64,000 nt of DNA, taken from NCBI RefSeq assembly GCF_020682705.1, contig NZ_JAGTTN010000005.1, positions 186,001 to 250,000 on the forward strand. Direction: 5' to 3'. Below, piece after piece: positions 52,330-60,205 of the stretch (its first letter is position 1; every line of letters starts with the position of its first letter). Made by a program: the position numbers and the translations under genes. Source of the stretch: Microbacterium allomyrinae. GTDB lineage: Bacteria > Actinomycetota > Actinomycetes > Actinomycetales > Microbacteriaceae. The notes under the pieces were generated by a model. The model searched no databases and was not told where the DNA came from. It was given only the letters and a program-made list of their open reading frames with translations.

Positions 52330-52370
52330 CCGGCCCCGCCCCTGCCCAGGGCGTGATCAGGGGGGTGCAG

Positions 52371-52376
52371 TAGTGT
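52371..52376 (+). promoter_or_regulatory. Candidate -10 of gdx
   Basis: TAGTGT, placing the transcription start near 52383 and giving a leader of about 70 nt that contains the riboswitch. Confidence 0.4.
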
Positions 52377-52401
52377 GGATCACGGATCCCGCCCCGGATC
52401 C

Positions 52402-52442
52402 CCGGACGACGGATCAGTACCCGGTGAGCGACAAGACTGGCC
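52402..52442 (+). promoter_or_regulatory. Guanidine-III (ykkC-III) riboswitch
   Basis: The leader has all conserved blocks of the ykkC-III class in order: CCGGACGA (52402-52409), GTACCCGGT (52417-52425... the CCCGG pairs with the first CCGG to form P1) and ACAAGAC (52431-52437). The pseudoknot helix P2 pairs GGATCAGT (52411-52418) with ACTGGCC (52436-52442), with one bulged A and one G-U pair. The ribosome site AGGAG (52443-52447) begins right after P2. It controls the guanidinium exporter gene. Confidence 0.88.
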
Positions 52443-52454
52443 AGGAGAACAGTC

Positions 52455-52775
52455 ATGTCGTGGGTCATCCTCATCGTTTCCGGCGTCCTCGAAGCCGTCT
52501 GGGCCACCGCGCTCGGCAAGTCCGAGGGCTTCACCAAGCTCTGGCCGACCGTCATCTTCGGCGTCACGCTGGTGGCCAGCATGGGCGGCCTCGCGTGGGC
52601 GATGCGCGACATCTCGACCGGCACCGCGTACGCGGTCTGGGTCGGCATCGGCGCGTCGCTGACGGTCGCCTACGCGATGATCACCGGCGACGAGGCGTTC
52701 TCGCTCGTGAAGATGCTGCTCATCCTCGGCCTCGTCGGCTGCGTCGTCGGTCTCAAGCTCGTCGGCCACGAGTAG
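52455..52775 (+). CDS. gdx: Guanidinium exporter, SMR family (Gdx/SugE subtype)
   Basis: A 106-residue, four-helix small multidrug-resistance protein. The essential membrane Glu is in SGVLEAVWATALG (Glu13), and the Gdx-type signature GTAYAVWVGIGA lies in helix 3. Gdx dual-topology dimers export guanidinium with two protons. The subtype matches the riboswitch: in this family guanidine-III leaders mark guanidinium exporters rather than quaternary-ammonium pumps. AGGAG lies 7 nt before the ATG. Confidence 0.95.
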   Translation: MSWVILIVSGVLEAVWATALGKSEGFTKLWPTVIFGVTLVASMGGLAWAMRDISTGTAYAVWVGIGASLTVAYAMITGDEAFSLVKMLLILGLVGCVVGLKLVGHE

Positions 52776-52796
52776 AGGCGCAGCGCGCGCAGATGA

Positions 52797-52822
52797 GGTT
52801 TGCATGAGGGTCGGTGCAAACC
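52797..52822 (+). repeat. Inverted repeat upstream of the M28 peptidase gene
   Basis: GGTTTGCA at 52797-52804 and TGCAAACC at 52815-52822, perfect 8-bp arms with a 10-nt spacer. It may terminate gdx or serve as an operator of the peptidase gene. Confidence 0.45.
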
Positions 52823-52865
52823 CCTGGAACTGCCCCGATGGAGTGTGCGAGCATCCCGCCCGGAG

Positions 52866-52889
52866 GCCGACGACACCGACGTCGTCGGC
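52866..52889 (+). promoter_or_regulatory. Hairpin in the M28 peptidase leader
   Basis: GCCGACGAC / GTCGTCGGC, 9-bp arms, 6-nt loop, just before the GAAAGG ribosome site of the ATG at 52903. Confidence 0.4.
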
Positions 52890-52902
52890 GGAAAGGCACA
52901 CC

Positions 52903-54516
52903 ATGCCGATGAAATCCAGGCACGTGTGGGCCGCGGCGATCGCCGCGACCCTCGCAGGCACGCTCGCGATCGCCGGACCCGCTTACGCGAATCCGCCGCA
53001 CGACGACGATCCGGGTTCCCGGATCGCCAAAGAGGTGAAGGTCAAGGCGGTTCTCACCCACCTCGAGGCGCTGCAGCGCGTGGCCGACCGCAACGGCGAC
53101 CGCGCGGCCGGTCGATCCGGCTACCAGGGATCGGTCGACTATGTCGTGCGCGAACTGCGCAAGGCCGGCTACCAGCCCGAAGTACAGGCGTTCGACTTCC
53201 CGTACTTCGAAGAGCGCAACGTGCTGGAGCGCGTCTCCCCGAACCCGACGAGCTACGTGCAGGATTCGGACTTCACGCGCAACAACTTCGACACCGGCAG
53301 CCCCGAGGGCACCGCGACCGGACCGCTGACTCCGGTCGACATCGTGGTTCCCGCGGCAGACCTCCCGGCCAACAGCAACAGCAGCGGCTGCGAAGCCGCC
53401 GACTTCGCGGGCTTTCCCGTAGGCGGCATCGCCCTCGTCCAGCGCGGCACCTGCGGGTTCGCGGTCAAGGTCCTCAATGCGCAGACGGCCGGTGCCGGCG
53501 CGGTCGTCGTCATGAACGAGGGGCAGCCCGACCGCTCCGGACTCGTCGGCATGATCGGCGACGCGACCGGGCTCAGCATCCCGGCCGTGTTCGCGACGTC
53601 GGCCACGGGAGAGGACCTGGCGTCCACCCCCGGAGCGACCGTGACCGTCACCGTCGACTACGACGAGGAGACTCGGACCACCTACAACGTGCTGGCCGAG
53701 ACTCCTCGCGGCGACGACGCGAACGTGGTGATGGCCGGCGCGCACCTGGACAGCGTCCAGGACGGGGCGGGCATCAACGACAACGGATCGGGGAGCGCGG
53801 CCCTGCTGGAGACGGCCATCCAGATGAAGAAGGTCAAGAAGTCGGCGAACAACACCGTCCGGTTCGCCTGGTGGGGTGCCGAGGAGAGCGGTCTGCTCGG
53901 GTCGGAGCACTATGTCGCCAACCTCACCCCGGAGCAGTCGGCGGCGATCGCCCTCTACGTCAATTTCGACATGATCGGGTCGCCGAACTACTTCACCGGC
54001 GTCTATGACGGCGACAACTCGAGCGGCACGGCACCCGACGGCTTCATTCCAGCCGGATCGGCCGAGATCGAGGACGTGTTCGAGGCCTTCTACGCGGACC
54101 GGGGCGAACCGTTCCAGGACACCGAGTTCTCAGGTCGCAGCGACTACGGTCCGTTCATCGCGATCGGGATCCCGGCGGGCGGCCTGTTCACCGGCGCCGA
54201 AGGCGTCAAGACCGAAGAGGAAGCCGTCCTCTACGGCGGCGTCGCCGGCGCGGCGTATGACCCGTGCTATCACGCCCCGTGCGACAACCTCACCGGCGCA
54301 GGACACGATGAGGCGCTGTACGACCTGCTCGAGCAGGGGTACGAGTTGAAGGGGAACGTGAACGTCGAGGCGCTGGATCTGAATTCGGATGCCGTGGCCA
54401 GCGCGGTCGCGACGTTCGCACGTGACGCGTCGAGCGTGACGGATGCGCGTGTGCAGATCCGCACGTTCGGTGCGGGCGTCGATCTGGACGCGCTGCGCGA
54501 CCGCTTCACGGACTGA
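52903..54516 (+). CDS. Secreted M28-family aminopeptidase with PA domain
   Basis: A 537-residue exported zinc peptidase. Signal peptide to about residue 29 (LAIAGPAYA), an N-terminal segment, a PA domain inserted at about 140-270 (GGIALVQRGTCGFAVKV), then the M28 catalytic core. Zinc ligands are visible in AGAHLDSVQDG, INDNGSGSAA, AEESGLLGSEHY, NFDMIG and CYHAPCDN. This order matches Streptomyces/Aspergillus aminopeptidase Y type enzymes that release N-terminal residues extracellularly. GAAAGG precedes the ATG at 52903; an in-frame start at 52804 would lie within the dyad. Confidence 0.93.
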   Translation: MPMKSRHVWAAAIAATLAGTLAIAGPAYANPPHDDDPGSRIAKEVKVKAVLTHLEALQRVADRNGDRAAGRSGYQGSVDYVVRELRKAGYQPEVQAFDFPYFEERNVLERVSPNPTSYVQDSDFTRNNFDTGSPEGTATGPLTPVDIVVPAADLPANSNSSGCEAADFAGFPVGGIALVQRGTCGFAVKVLNAQTAGAGAVVVMNEGQPDRSGLVGMIGDATGLSIPAVFATSATGEDLASTPGATVTVTVDYDEETRTTYNVLAETPRGDDANVVMAGAHLDSVQDGAGINDNGSGSAALLETAIQMKKVKKSANNTVRFAWWGAEESGLLGSEHYVANLTPEQSAAIALYVNFDMIGSPNYFTGVYDGDNSSGTAPDGFIPAGSAEIEDVFEAFYADRGEPFQDTEFSGRSDYGPFIAIGIPAGGLFTGAEGVKTEEEAVLYGGVAGAAYDPCYHAPCDNLTGAGHDEALYDLLEQGYELKGNVNVEALDLNSDAVASAVATFARDASSVTDARVQIRTFGAGVDLDALRDRFTD

Positions 54517-54554
54517 GACCCGTCGGCTCGGCGCTTCGCGCGTCGAGTGACGGA

Positions 54555-54588
54555 CGATCGCCCCGGTGCCTCGGCGCCGGGGCGATCG
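54555..54588 (+). terminator. Terminator of the M28 peptidase gene
   Basis: CGATCGCCCCGG / CCGGGGCGATCG, 12-bp perfect arms with a further four possible pairs inside. The rest of the 195-bp gap to the SulP gene shows no other feature I can support. Confidence 0.75.
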
Positions 54589-54711
54589 GCACGCCGCTCG
54601 CGATCCTTTCGGACCGGGGCGTCGGCGTGTCGAGGGCAGCGCATCTGCCAGGGTGAACGTGTGCGCACCGCGTGAGCGCCGTCCCATCCCTCAGATCTCC
54701 CAGGAGCCGGA

Positions 54712-56370
54712 ATGCCGCGACCGCTCGCAGGATTGACCACGCGCACCCTCGCCACGGAGCTCACCGCCGGCGTCACCCTGCTCGCGATCGCGATCCCGCT
54801 CAACATCGGGTACGCGCAGATCGCGGGCCTGCCGGCGACGGCGGGCCTGTACGCCTTGATCGTTCCGACCATCGTGTACGCCCTCGTGGTGTCGTCGCGC
54901 CAGGTCGTCGCGTCGCCCGATGCTGCGGCCGCCGCCCTCGTGGCGTCGTCGATCGGTGGCCTCGCTGCCGCCGGAAGCGCGAACTACGCGACACTCGCCC
55001 TCGCGCAGGCGATCATCTGCGGCGTGATGCTCGTGCTGCTGTCGGTGTTCAAGCTGGGGTTCCTCGCGAACTTCCTCTCCAAGCCCATCCTCATCGGGTT
55101 CGTCGGCGGTCTCGCGCTCGACATCATGGTGAGCCAGATCGCGAAGATGCTCGGCGTCAAGATCGACTCCGGGGGCGAGTTCCTCGACAAGGTCACGGGG
55201 CTCGTCACGAACATCGACACCTTCAACGGGTGGTCGCTGCTCATCTCGGCCGGTTCCGTCGCCATCCTCCTGATCGGGCGCCGGCTGCTCGCCGCGGTGC
55301 CGTGGGCGCTCGTCGTGCTGGTCGTGACGACGGTGCTGGTCGTCGTGGTCGGCCTCGACGACTACGGCGTCGACGTGCTGGGAGCCGTCCCGGCCGGGCC
55401 CCCAGCACTCACCTGGCCGGTCATCGACTGGACGATGTGGCTCGCTCTCGTCCCCTCGGCGATCGCGCTGACGCTCGTCACGACCGCCGAAGGCCTGCTG
55501 GTCTCACGCTCGTACTCCGAGAAGCGCCACTACCCGTTCCACGCCAACCGCGACCTGATGGCGTTCGGCGTCGCCAACATCGCGGCAGGAGCGCAGGGGA
55601 GCTTCTCGGTGGGGTCGTCCACGTCGCGCACCGCTGCAATGGACCAGGCCGGCTCGCGCACCCAGCTGCCCTCGCTCGTCCTCGCCGTCGGCACGCTGCT
55701 CCTCCTGCTCTTCGGCACCGCGCTGCTCGCCGACATCCCGTCGCCGGCCATCGGCGCCGTGGTGGGCGTCGCCATCCTGCCGCTGCTCGGCATCCGCGAA
55801 TTCCGCGATCTCTGGCGCCAGGACCGGTTCGAATTCGCCGTCGGCGCGGCGTGCTTCCTGGTGACGCTGTTCATCGGGGCGATCCCCGGCATCCTCGTCG
55901 CGTTCGTCCTCGCGCTGATCAACCTCGCCAAGCGCGCGGCAAACCCGGCGATCGACGTGCTCGAGGCCGGCGGTGACCCGCAGGAGTCGCTCCTGGACGA
56001 AGCCCCGGCCGGCACGACGACTGCGCCGGGGGTCATCGTGATCCGTCTGGCGGCCCCGCTGTTCTTCGCGAACGGCGCCGTCTTCACCACAGCCGTCAAG
56101 AATGCCGTGACCGCGGCGAACGCGCCCGTGTCGCACGTCGTCATCGACATGGAAGCGGTCACCGACATCGATGTCACCGGAGCCGAGGCGTTCGCATCGC
56201 TCGAGGATTGGCTGCGCGATCGCAAGGTGGATCTGGCGTTCAGCCGTGTCCGGCCCCAGGCCACCGCCCGGCTGGAGAAGCTCGGGCTGCTGTCCGGTCA
56301 GCCCCTCTTCGAGACGAATCGCGCCGCCATCGCCGCGCTTGCGGACGGCGCGGACGGCCCGAAAGACTGA
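54712..56370 (+). CDS. SulP-family anion transporter with STAS domain
   Basis: A 552-residue membrane protein with about 12-14 helices: PLNIGYAQIAGLPATAGLYALIVPTIVYAL, a core with GLLVSRSYSEKRHYPFHANRDLMAFGVANIAAG, and a STAS domain near the C-terminus (about 430-540, VIVIRLAAPLFFANGAVF; VVIDMEAVTDIDVTGAEAF). Members move sulfate, bicarbonate or other anions. AGGAG precedes the ATG. The alkylsulfatase gene begins 38 nt after the stop, and so sulfate is the likely substrate by context. Confidence 0.9.
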   Translation: MPRPLAGLTTRTLATELTAGVTLLAIAIPLNIGYAQIAGLPATAGLYALIVPTIVYALVVSSRQVVASPDAAAAALVASSIGGLAAAGSANYATLALAQAIICGVMLVLLSVFKLGFLANFLSKPILIGFVGGLALDIMVSQIAKMLGVKIDSGGEFLDKVTGLVTNIDTFNGWSLLISAGSVAILLIGRRLLAAVPWALVVLVVTTVLVVVVGLDDYGVDVLGAVPAGPPALTWPVIDWTMWLALVPSAIALTLVTTAEGLLVSRSYSEKRHYPFHANRDLMAFGVANIAAGAQGSFSVGSSTSRTAAMDQAGSRTQLPSLVLAVGTLLLLLFGTALLADIPSPAIGAVVGVAILPLLGIREFRDLWRQDRFEFAVGAACFLVTLFIGAIPGILVAFVLALINLAKRAANPAIDVLEAGGDPQESLLDEAPAGTTTAPGVIVIRLAAPLFFANGAVFTTAVKNAVTAANAPVSHVVIDMEAVTDIDVTGAEAFASLEDWLRDRKVDLAFSRVRPQATARLEKLGLLSGQPLFETNRAAIAALADGADGPKD

Positions 56371-56407
56371 TCGGGCTATCGCTCGATCGATGGAAAGGAA
56401 CCAGCAC

Positions 56408-58279
56408 ATGCAACAGAGGGAACCGGAATCATCGGTTCGCGAGGCTCACGCGGCTCTCACGGAATCGCTGCCCTTCGACGACGTGGACGACTTCGCGGCG
56501 GTCGAGCGGGGGTTCCTCGGCACGCTCGACGATCCTGCGATCCGCAATGATGCGGGCGAGGTGGTGTGGGATGCGTCGACGTACGACTTCATCGACGGCG
56601 ACGCGCCCGAATCAGTGCACCCGAGCCTGTGGCGGCAGTCGAAGCTGGTCGCCAAGCACGGGCTGTTCGAGGTCGTGCCGGGCCTGTACCAGGTGCGCGG
56701 CCTGGATCTCTCCGTGATGTCCTTCATCGAGGGCGACACCGGTGTCATCGTCGTGGACCCGCTGATCTCCAAGGAGACGGCGGCCGCGGCGTATGCGCTG
56801 TACCGCACGCACCGGGGTGACCGGCAGATCCACGCGGTGATCCACTCGCACAGCCACATCGACCACTTCGGCGGCGTGCTCGGCATCGTGAGCCCGGACC
56901 AGGTCGAGACGGGGTCGGTGCAGATCATCGCACCCGAGGGATTCCTCGAGCACTCGGTGGCCGAGAACGTCTACGCCGGTACGGCGATGGCGCGTCGTGC
57001 GGGATACATGTACGGCGCACGCCTGGACCGCGGTCCTCAGGGGCAGGTCGGAGCGGGCCTCGGCCAGACGACCTCGACCGGTGAGCCGACGATCCTGACT
57101 CCGACTCTCGAGATCCGCGAGACCGGCGAGATGCACACCATCGACGGCGTGGAGTTCGAGTTCCAGATGGCGCCCGGTACCGAGGCGCCGTCCGAGATGC
57201 ACTTCTACCTCCCGCGCTACCGTGCCCTCTGCATGGCAGAGAACGCGACGCACACGCTGCACAACCTGCTGACGCTGCGCGGCGCGCTCGTGCGCGACCC
57301 GCACATCTGGTCGCAGTACCTCACCGAGGCCATCGAGCGCTACGGCGACAGAACCGATGTCGTCTTCGCCTCGCACCACTGGCCGACGTGGGGCGGTGCC
57401 GAGATCCGTGAGTTCCTGGGCATCCAGCGCGATCTGTACGCGTACCTGCACGACCAGACCCTCCGCCTGCTCAACCAGGGCCTCAACGGGGCGGAGATCG
57501 CAGAGATCATCCAGATGCCGCCGGCGCTGGAGAACGCCTGGAGCACCCATGGCTACTACGGATCCGTGAGTCACAACGTCAAGGCGATCTACCAGCGCTA
57601 CATGGGCTGGTTCGACGGCAACCCGGCACGGCTGTGGCCGCACCCGCCGCAGGCGATCGCCGAGCGCTACGTCGCCGCGATCGGGGGCATCGACCGTGTC
57701 GTGGAGCTCGCTCAGGAAGCGTTCGATTCGGGCGACTACCGCTGGGCGGTGACACTGCTGGACCACGCGGTCTTCACCGACTCCGAACATGCGGCCGCGC
57801 GCACCCTCTACGCCGACACCCTCGAGCAGCTCGCCTACGGTACCGAGAACGGCACATGGCGCAACTTCTTCCTCTCGGGAGCGACGGAGCTGCGCGAGGG
57901 CAACTTCGGCACGCCCACGGTGACGGCCGCGCCGCGCATCATCGCGCACCTCACGCCGGAGCAGCTCTTCGACGCGATCGCGATCCGCGTGAACGGGCCC
58001 GAGGCGTGGAGCCTTGAGCTGGCGATCGATGTGACGCTGACCGATCTCGAGCGCAGCTTCTCGCTGACGCTGCGCAACGGCGTCTTCATCTATGTCGAGC
58101 GGGAGCCTGCTGCAACCACTCCGCTGCAGCTGACGCTGACCAAGCAGCGGCTGATCCAGCTCGCCGGCGGGGATCTCGAATCGGACGGCATCGCGATCCG
58201 GGGTGATCGCGGCGTGCTCACGCAGCTGCTCGGTGTCCTCGACCAGGGCGACCCGGACTTCGAGATCGTTCTCCCGTAG
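56408..58279 (+). CDS. Alkyl sulfatase (SdsA1-like), copy 2
   Basis: A 623-residue class III sulfatase paralogous to the gene at 25579. Catalytic motifs: VHPSLWRQSKLVA, HSHSHIDHFGG (HxHxDH), AENATHTLHNLLTLRGA and SHHWPTWGG. The dimerisation domain (LNQGLNGAEIAEIIQMPP; GYYGSVSHNVKAIY) and SCP2-like C-terminal domain follow. No signal peptide. It differs from copy 1 in many positions but has the same domain plan. The ATG at 56408 has AAGGA upstream, downstream of the SulP gene. Confidence 0.92.
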   Translation: MQQREPESSVREAHAALTESLPFDDVDDFAAVERGFLGTLDDPAIRNDAGEVVWDASTYDFIDGDAPESVHPSLWRQSKLVAKHGLFEVVPGLYQVRGLDLSVMSFIEGDTGVIVVDPLISKETAAAAYALYRTHRGDRQIHAVIHSHSHIDHFGGVLGIVSPDQVETGSVQIIAPEGFLEHSVAENVYAGTAMARRAGYMYGARLDRGPQGQVGAGLGQTTSTGEPTILTPTLEIRETGEMHTIDGVEFEFQMAPGTEAPSEMHFYLPRYRALCMAENATHTLHNLLTLRGALVRDPHIWSQYLTEAIERYGDRTDVVFASHHWPTWGGAEIREFLGIQRDLYAYLHDQTLRLLNQGLNGAEIAEIIQMPPALENAWSTHGYYGSVSHNVKAIYQRYMGWFDGNPARLWPHPPQAIAERYVAAIGGIDRVVELAQEAFDSGDYRWAVTLLDHAVFTDSEHAAARTLYADTLEQLAYGTENGTWRNFFLSGATELREGNFGTPTVTAAPRIIAHLTPEQLFDAIAIRVNGPEAWSLELAIDVTLTDLERSFSLTLRNGVFIYVEREPAATTPLQLTLTKQRLIQLAGGDLESDGIAIRGDRGVLTQLLGVLDQGDPDFEIVLP

Positions 58280-58289
58280 CCTGCGTCAC

Positions 58290-58326
58290 ACGATCGCCGG
58301 GGCCGTTCGGCAGCCCCGGCGGTCGT
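58290..58326 (+). terminator. Terminator of the SulP-sulfatase operon
   Basis: ACGATCGCCGGGGC / GCCCCGGCGGTCGT, 14-bp arms with one G-U pair, 9-nt loop, 11 nt beyond the sulfatase stop. The remaining gap to 58485 contains no ORF or RNA I can identify. Confidence 0.75.
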
Positions 58327-58485
58327 GGCGTCTCCTCTCCTCCGCCCCGCGTGCACGAGACCGGTGCGGCTGATACCGGCGCCGCGCCCCGGTGTCAACG
58401 GGGTCGCATCGACGGTGCTGCTCGACGCATGCTCGGGATGCCGCGACAACGGTCGCGCGCGATTCCAGCGGCGAGGAGCTGCGAC

Positions 58486-59994
58486 ATGCGATCTTTGTGG
58501 GCAGAGACGGCGCCGCCGATCCCCGATGATGCCTCTGCTCCTCCCGGCGGCACCACGGTCGTGGTTGCGGGGGCCGGACTGACCGGACTCGCCGCGGCGA
58601 CGATGCTCCAGAGCGCCGGAGTACGAGTCGCCGTGGTCGAAGCGCGTTCGATCGGAGCCGTGACGACCGGCAACACCACCGGCAAGCTCAGCCTGCTGCA
58701 GGGCGACGTGCTCGCACACGTGCGCGAGCACGCGGGCGACGAGGCGCTGCGAGCCTATGTGGAGTCCAACCGGGCGGGGCAGGAGTGGCTCTGCCGCGAG
58801 ATGCAGGGGATCGCGGGTGCCGTCGCCGAAGAGAGCGCCGTCACGTACGCCACGACGCCCGCGGGCGTGAAGACCCTCGATGCGGAGTTCGCGGCCGCGC
58901 AGAGCGCGGGGCTCCCGGTCGAGCGCCTTGCGCAGCCCGCACGCGATGAGCTCGGCGTTCCGTTCGAGATCGAGGCCGCACTGCGGCTGGAGGCGCAGTT
59001 CCGCCTCCACCCGCTGAGAGTCCTCGCCGAGCTCGCGCGTCGTCTGCGCGCGCAGGGCGTCCCCATCGTCACGGGGTGTCGCATGACCGATGTCGCGGTC
59101 GAAGACCACGGCGTCGTCGTGAAGACGGAGCGGGGCGACATCCGCGCCGCGACGCTCGTTCTCGCCGCCGGGGCATCCGTCCTCGATCGCGGACTGCTGT
59201 TCGCCCGGCTCGTACCGTCGCGCTCGTTCGTCGTCGCGTACGATCTGCCGGCCGGCGCGCCGTCGCCCCGAGGAATGTTCCTCTCCGTCGACGAGCCCTC
59301 GCGATCCCTCCGCTGCGACGATGTGGACGGCATCCGGGTGCTGACGATCGGCGGGGGTGCGCACATCACCGGCCGCGCCGAGCACACCGGCCGCCTGCTG
59401 GCGGAAGTGGACGACTGGGCGCTCTCGAACTGGCCCGCCGCCCGCCGGCGCACCTGGTGGGCGGCACAGGACTATCGCAGTGTCACCCACCTGCCGTTCG
59501 CCGGGCTCCTGCCTCGAAGCGGTGGGCACATCTATGCGGCCACCGGCTACGGCAAATGGGGGATGACGAACGCCGTCGCATCGGCGATGCGGATCGCGGG
59601 CAGGATCGTCGGCAGCGAGGAGCCGTGGGCGGCGACCCTCGACGCGCACCACGCGGGGCTTGCCGACATCGGCGAGACGATTCAGGCGAACACCAGCGTC
59701 GGCGGTCACCTTCTCGCGGACTGGGTGCGCAGCGGCGTCGGCCAATCCACGACGGATCCTCCCGCCGAGGGCTCGGGGCGCATCGCACGCCGAGGGATGT
59801 CCCCGGTCGCAGAATCGACGACCGGCGGTGTCACGCGGCGACTGTCGGGAGTATGCACGCATCTGGGCGGCATCCTGACCTGGAACGATGCCGAATGCAG
59901 CTGGGACTGTCCGCTGCACGGCTCGCGCTTCACCCCCGGGGGGCAGGTGCTCGAAGGGCCCGCCGTCGCGGCGCTGAGCACCGCGGACGAGTGA
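58486..59994 (+). CDS. FAD-dependent oxidoreductase fused to a Rieske [2Fe-2S] domain
   Basis: A 502-residue fusion. N-terminal DAO-type flavin domain: TVVVAGAGLTGLAAATML (about 24-41), TTGNTTGKLSLLQGD, and DYRSVTHLPFAGLLPRSGG. The C-terminal Rieske domain (about 440-495) has CTHLGGILTWNDAECSWDCP and CPLHGSRFTPGG with two Cys-His pairs for the cluster. Such proteins (as in Bacillus YhfW) probably transfer electrons; substrate unknown. GAGGAG lies 7 nt before the ATG at 58486, chosen over a longer frame lacking homology. Confidence 0.88.
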   Translation: MRSLWAETAPPIPDDASAPPGGTTVVVAGAGLTGLAAATMLQSAGVRVAVVEARSIGAVTTGNTTGKLSLLQGDVLAHVREHAGDEALRAYVESNRAGQEWLCREMQGIAGAVAEESAVTYATTPAGVKTLDAEFAAAQSAGLPVERLAQPARDELGVPFEIEAALRLEAQFRLHPLRVLAELARRLRAQGVPIVTGCRMTDVAVEDHGVVVKTERGDIRAATLVLAAGASVLDRGLLFARLVPSRSFVVAYDLPAGAPSPRGMFLSVDEPSRSLRCDDVDGIRVLTIGGGAHITGRAEHTGRLLAEVDDWALSNWPAARRRTWWAAQDYRSVTHLPFAGLLPRSGGHIYAATGYGKWGMTNAVASAMRIAGRIVGSEEPWAATLDAHHAGLADIGETIQANTSVGGHLLADWVRSGVGQSTTDPPAEGSGRIARRGMSPVAESTTGGVTRRLSGVCTHLGGILTWNDAECSWDCPLHGSRFTPGGQVLEGPAVAALSTADE

Positions 59995-60062
59995 GGCGGA
60001 CGCGTCGCCCGGCGCCGCCCGGAAAGCAGCGAGGGGCGACCTTTCCCGGGCCTCGATCTGAC

Positions 60063-60079
60063 TCACCTTTCAAAGGTGA
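60063..60079 (+). promoter_or_regulatory. 17-bp perfect palindrome upstream of gadB
   Basis: TCACCTTT-C-AAAGGTGA. A one-base centre makes it a poor hairpin, so a protein operator is more likely. It is markedly AT-rich for the region and lies about 130 nt before the gadB ATG. Confidence 0.5.
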
Positions 60080-60205
60080 TCTTCGGGAGGTGCATTGCCG
60101 CCACCTGGAAGTGGGAGGACTATAGGCCCGTTCACGCCCTCGCTCGTGAGCCTTCGCCCGGTCATCACCGGCCCGGGCATTCCAACAGGGGTAGGAGTCG
60201 CACAG

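Noticed and set aside
52383..52401. Guanidine-II (mini-ykkC) hairpin, because GGATCACGGATCC contains ACGG
   Set aside because: The stem would be only 4-5 bp with the wrong closing pair and no second ACGR hairpin. The adjacent ykkC-III blocks explain the leader better.
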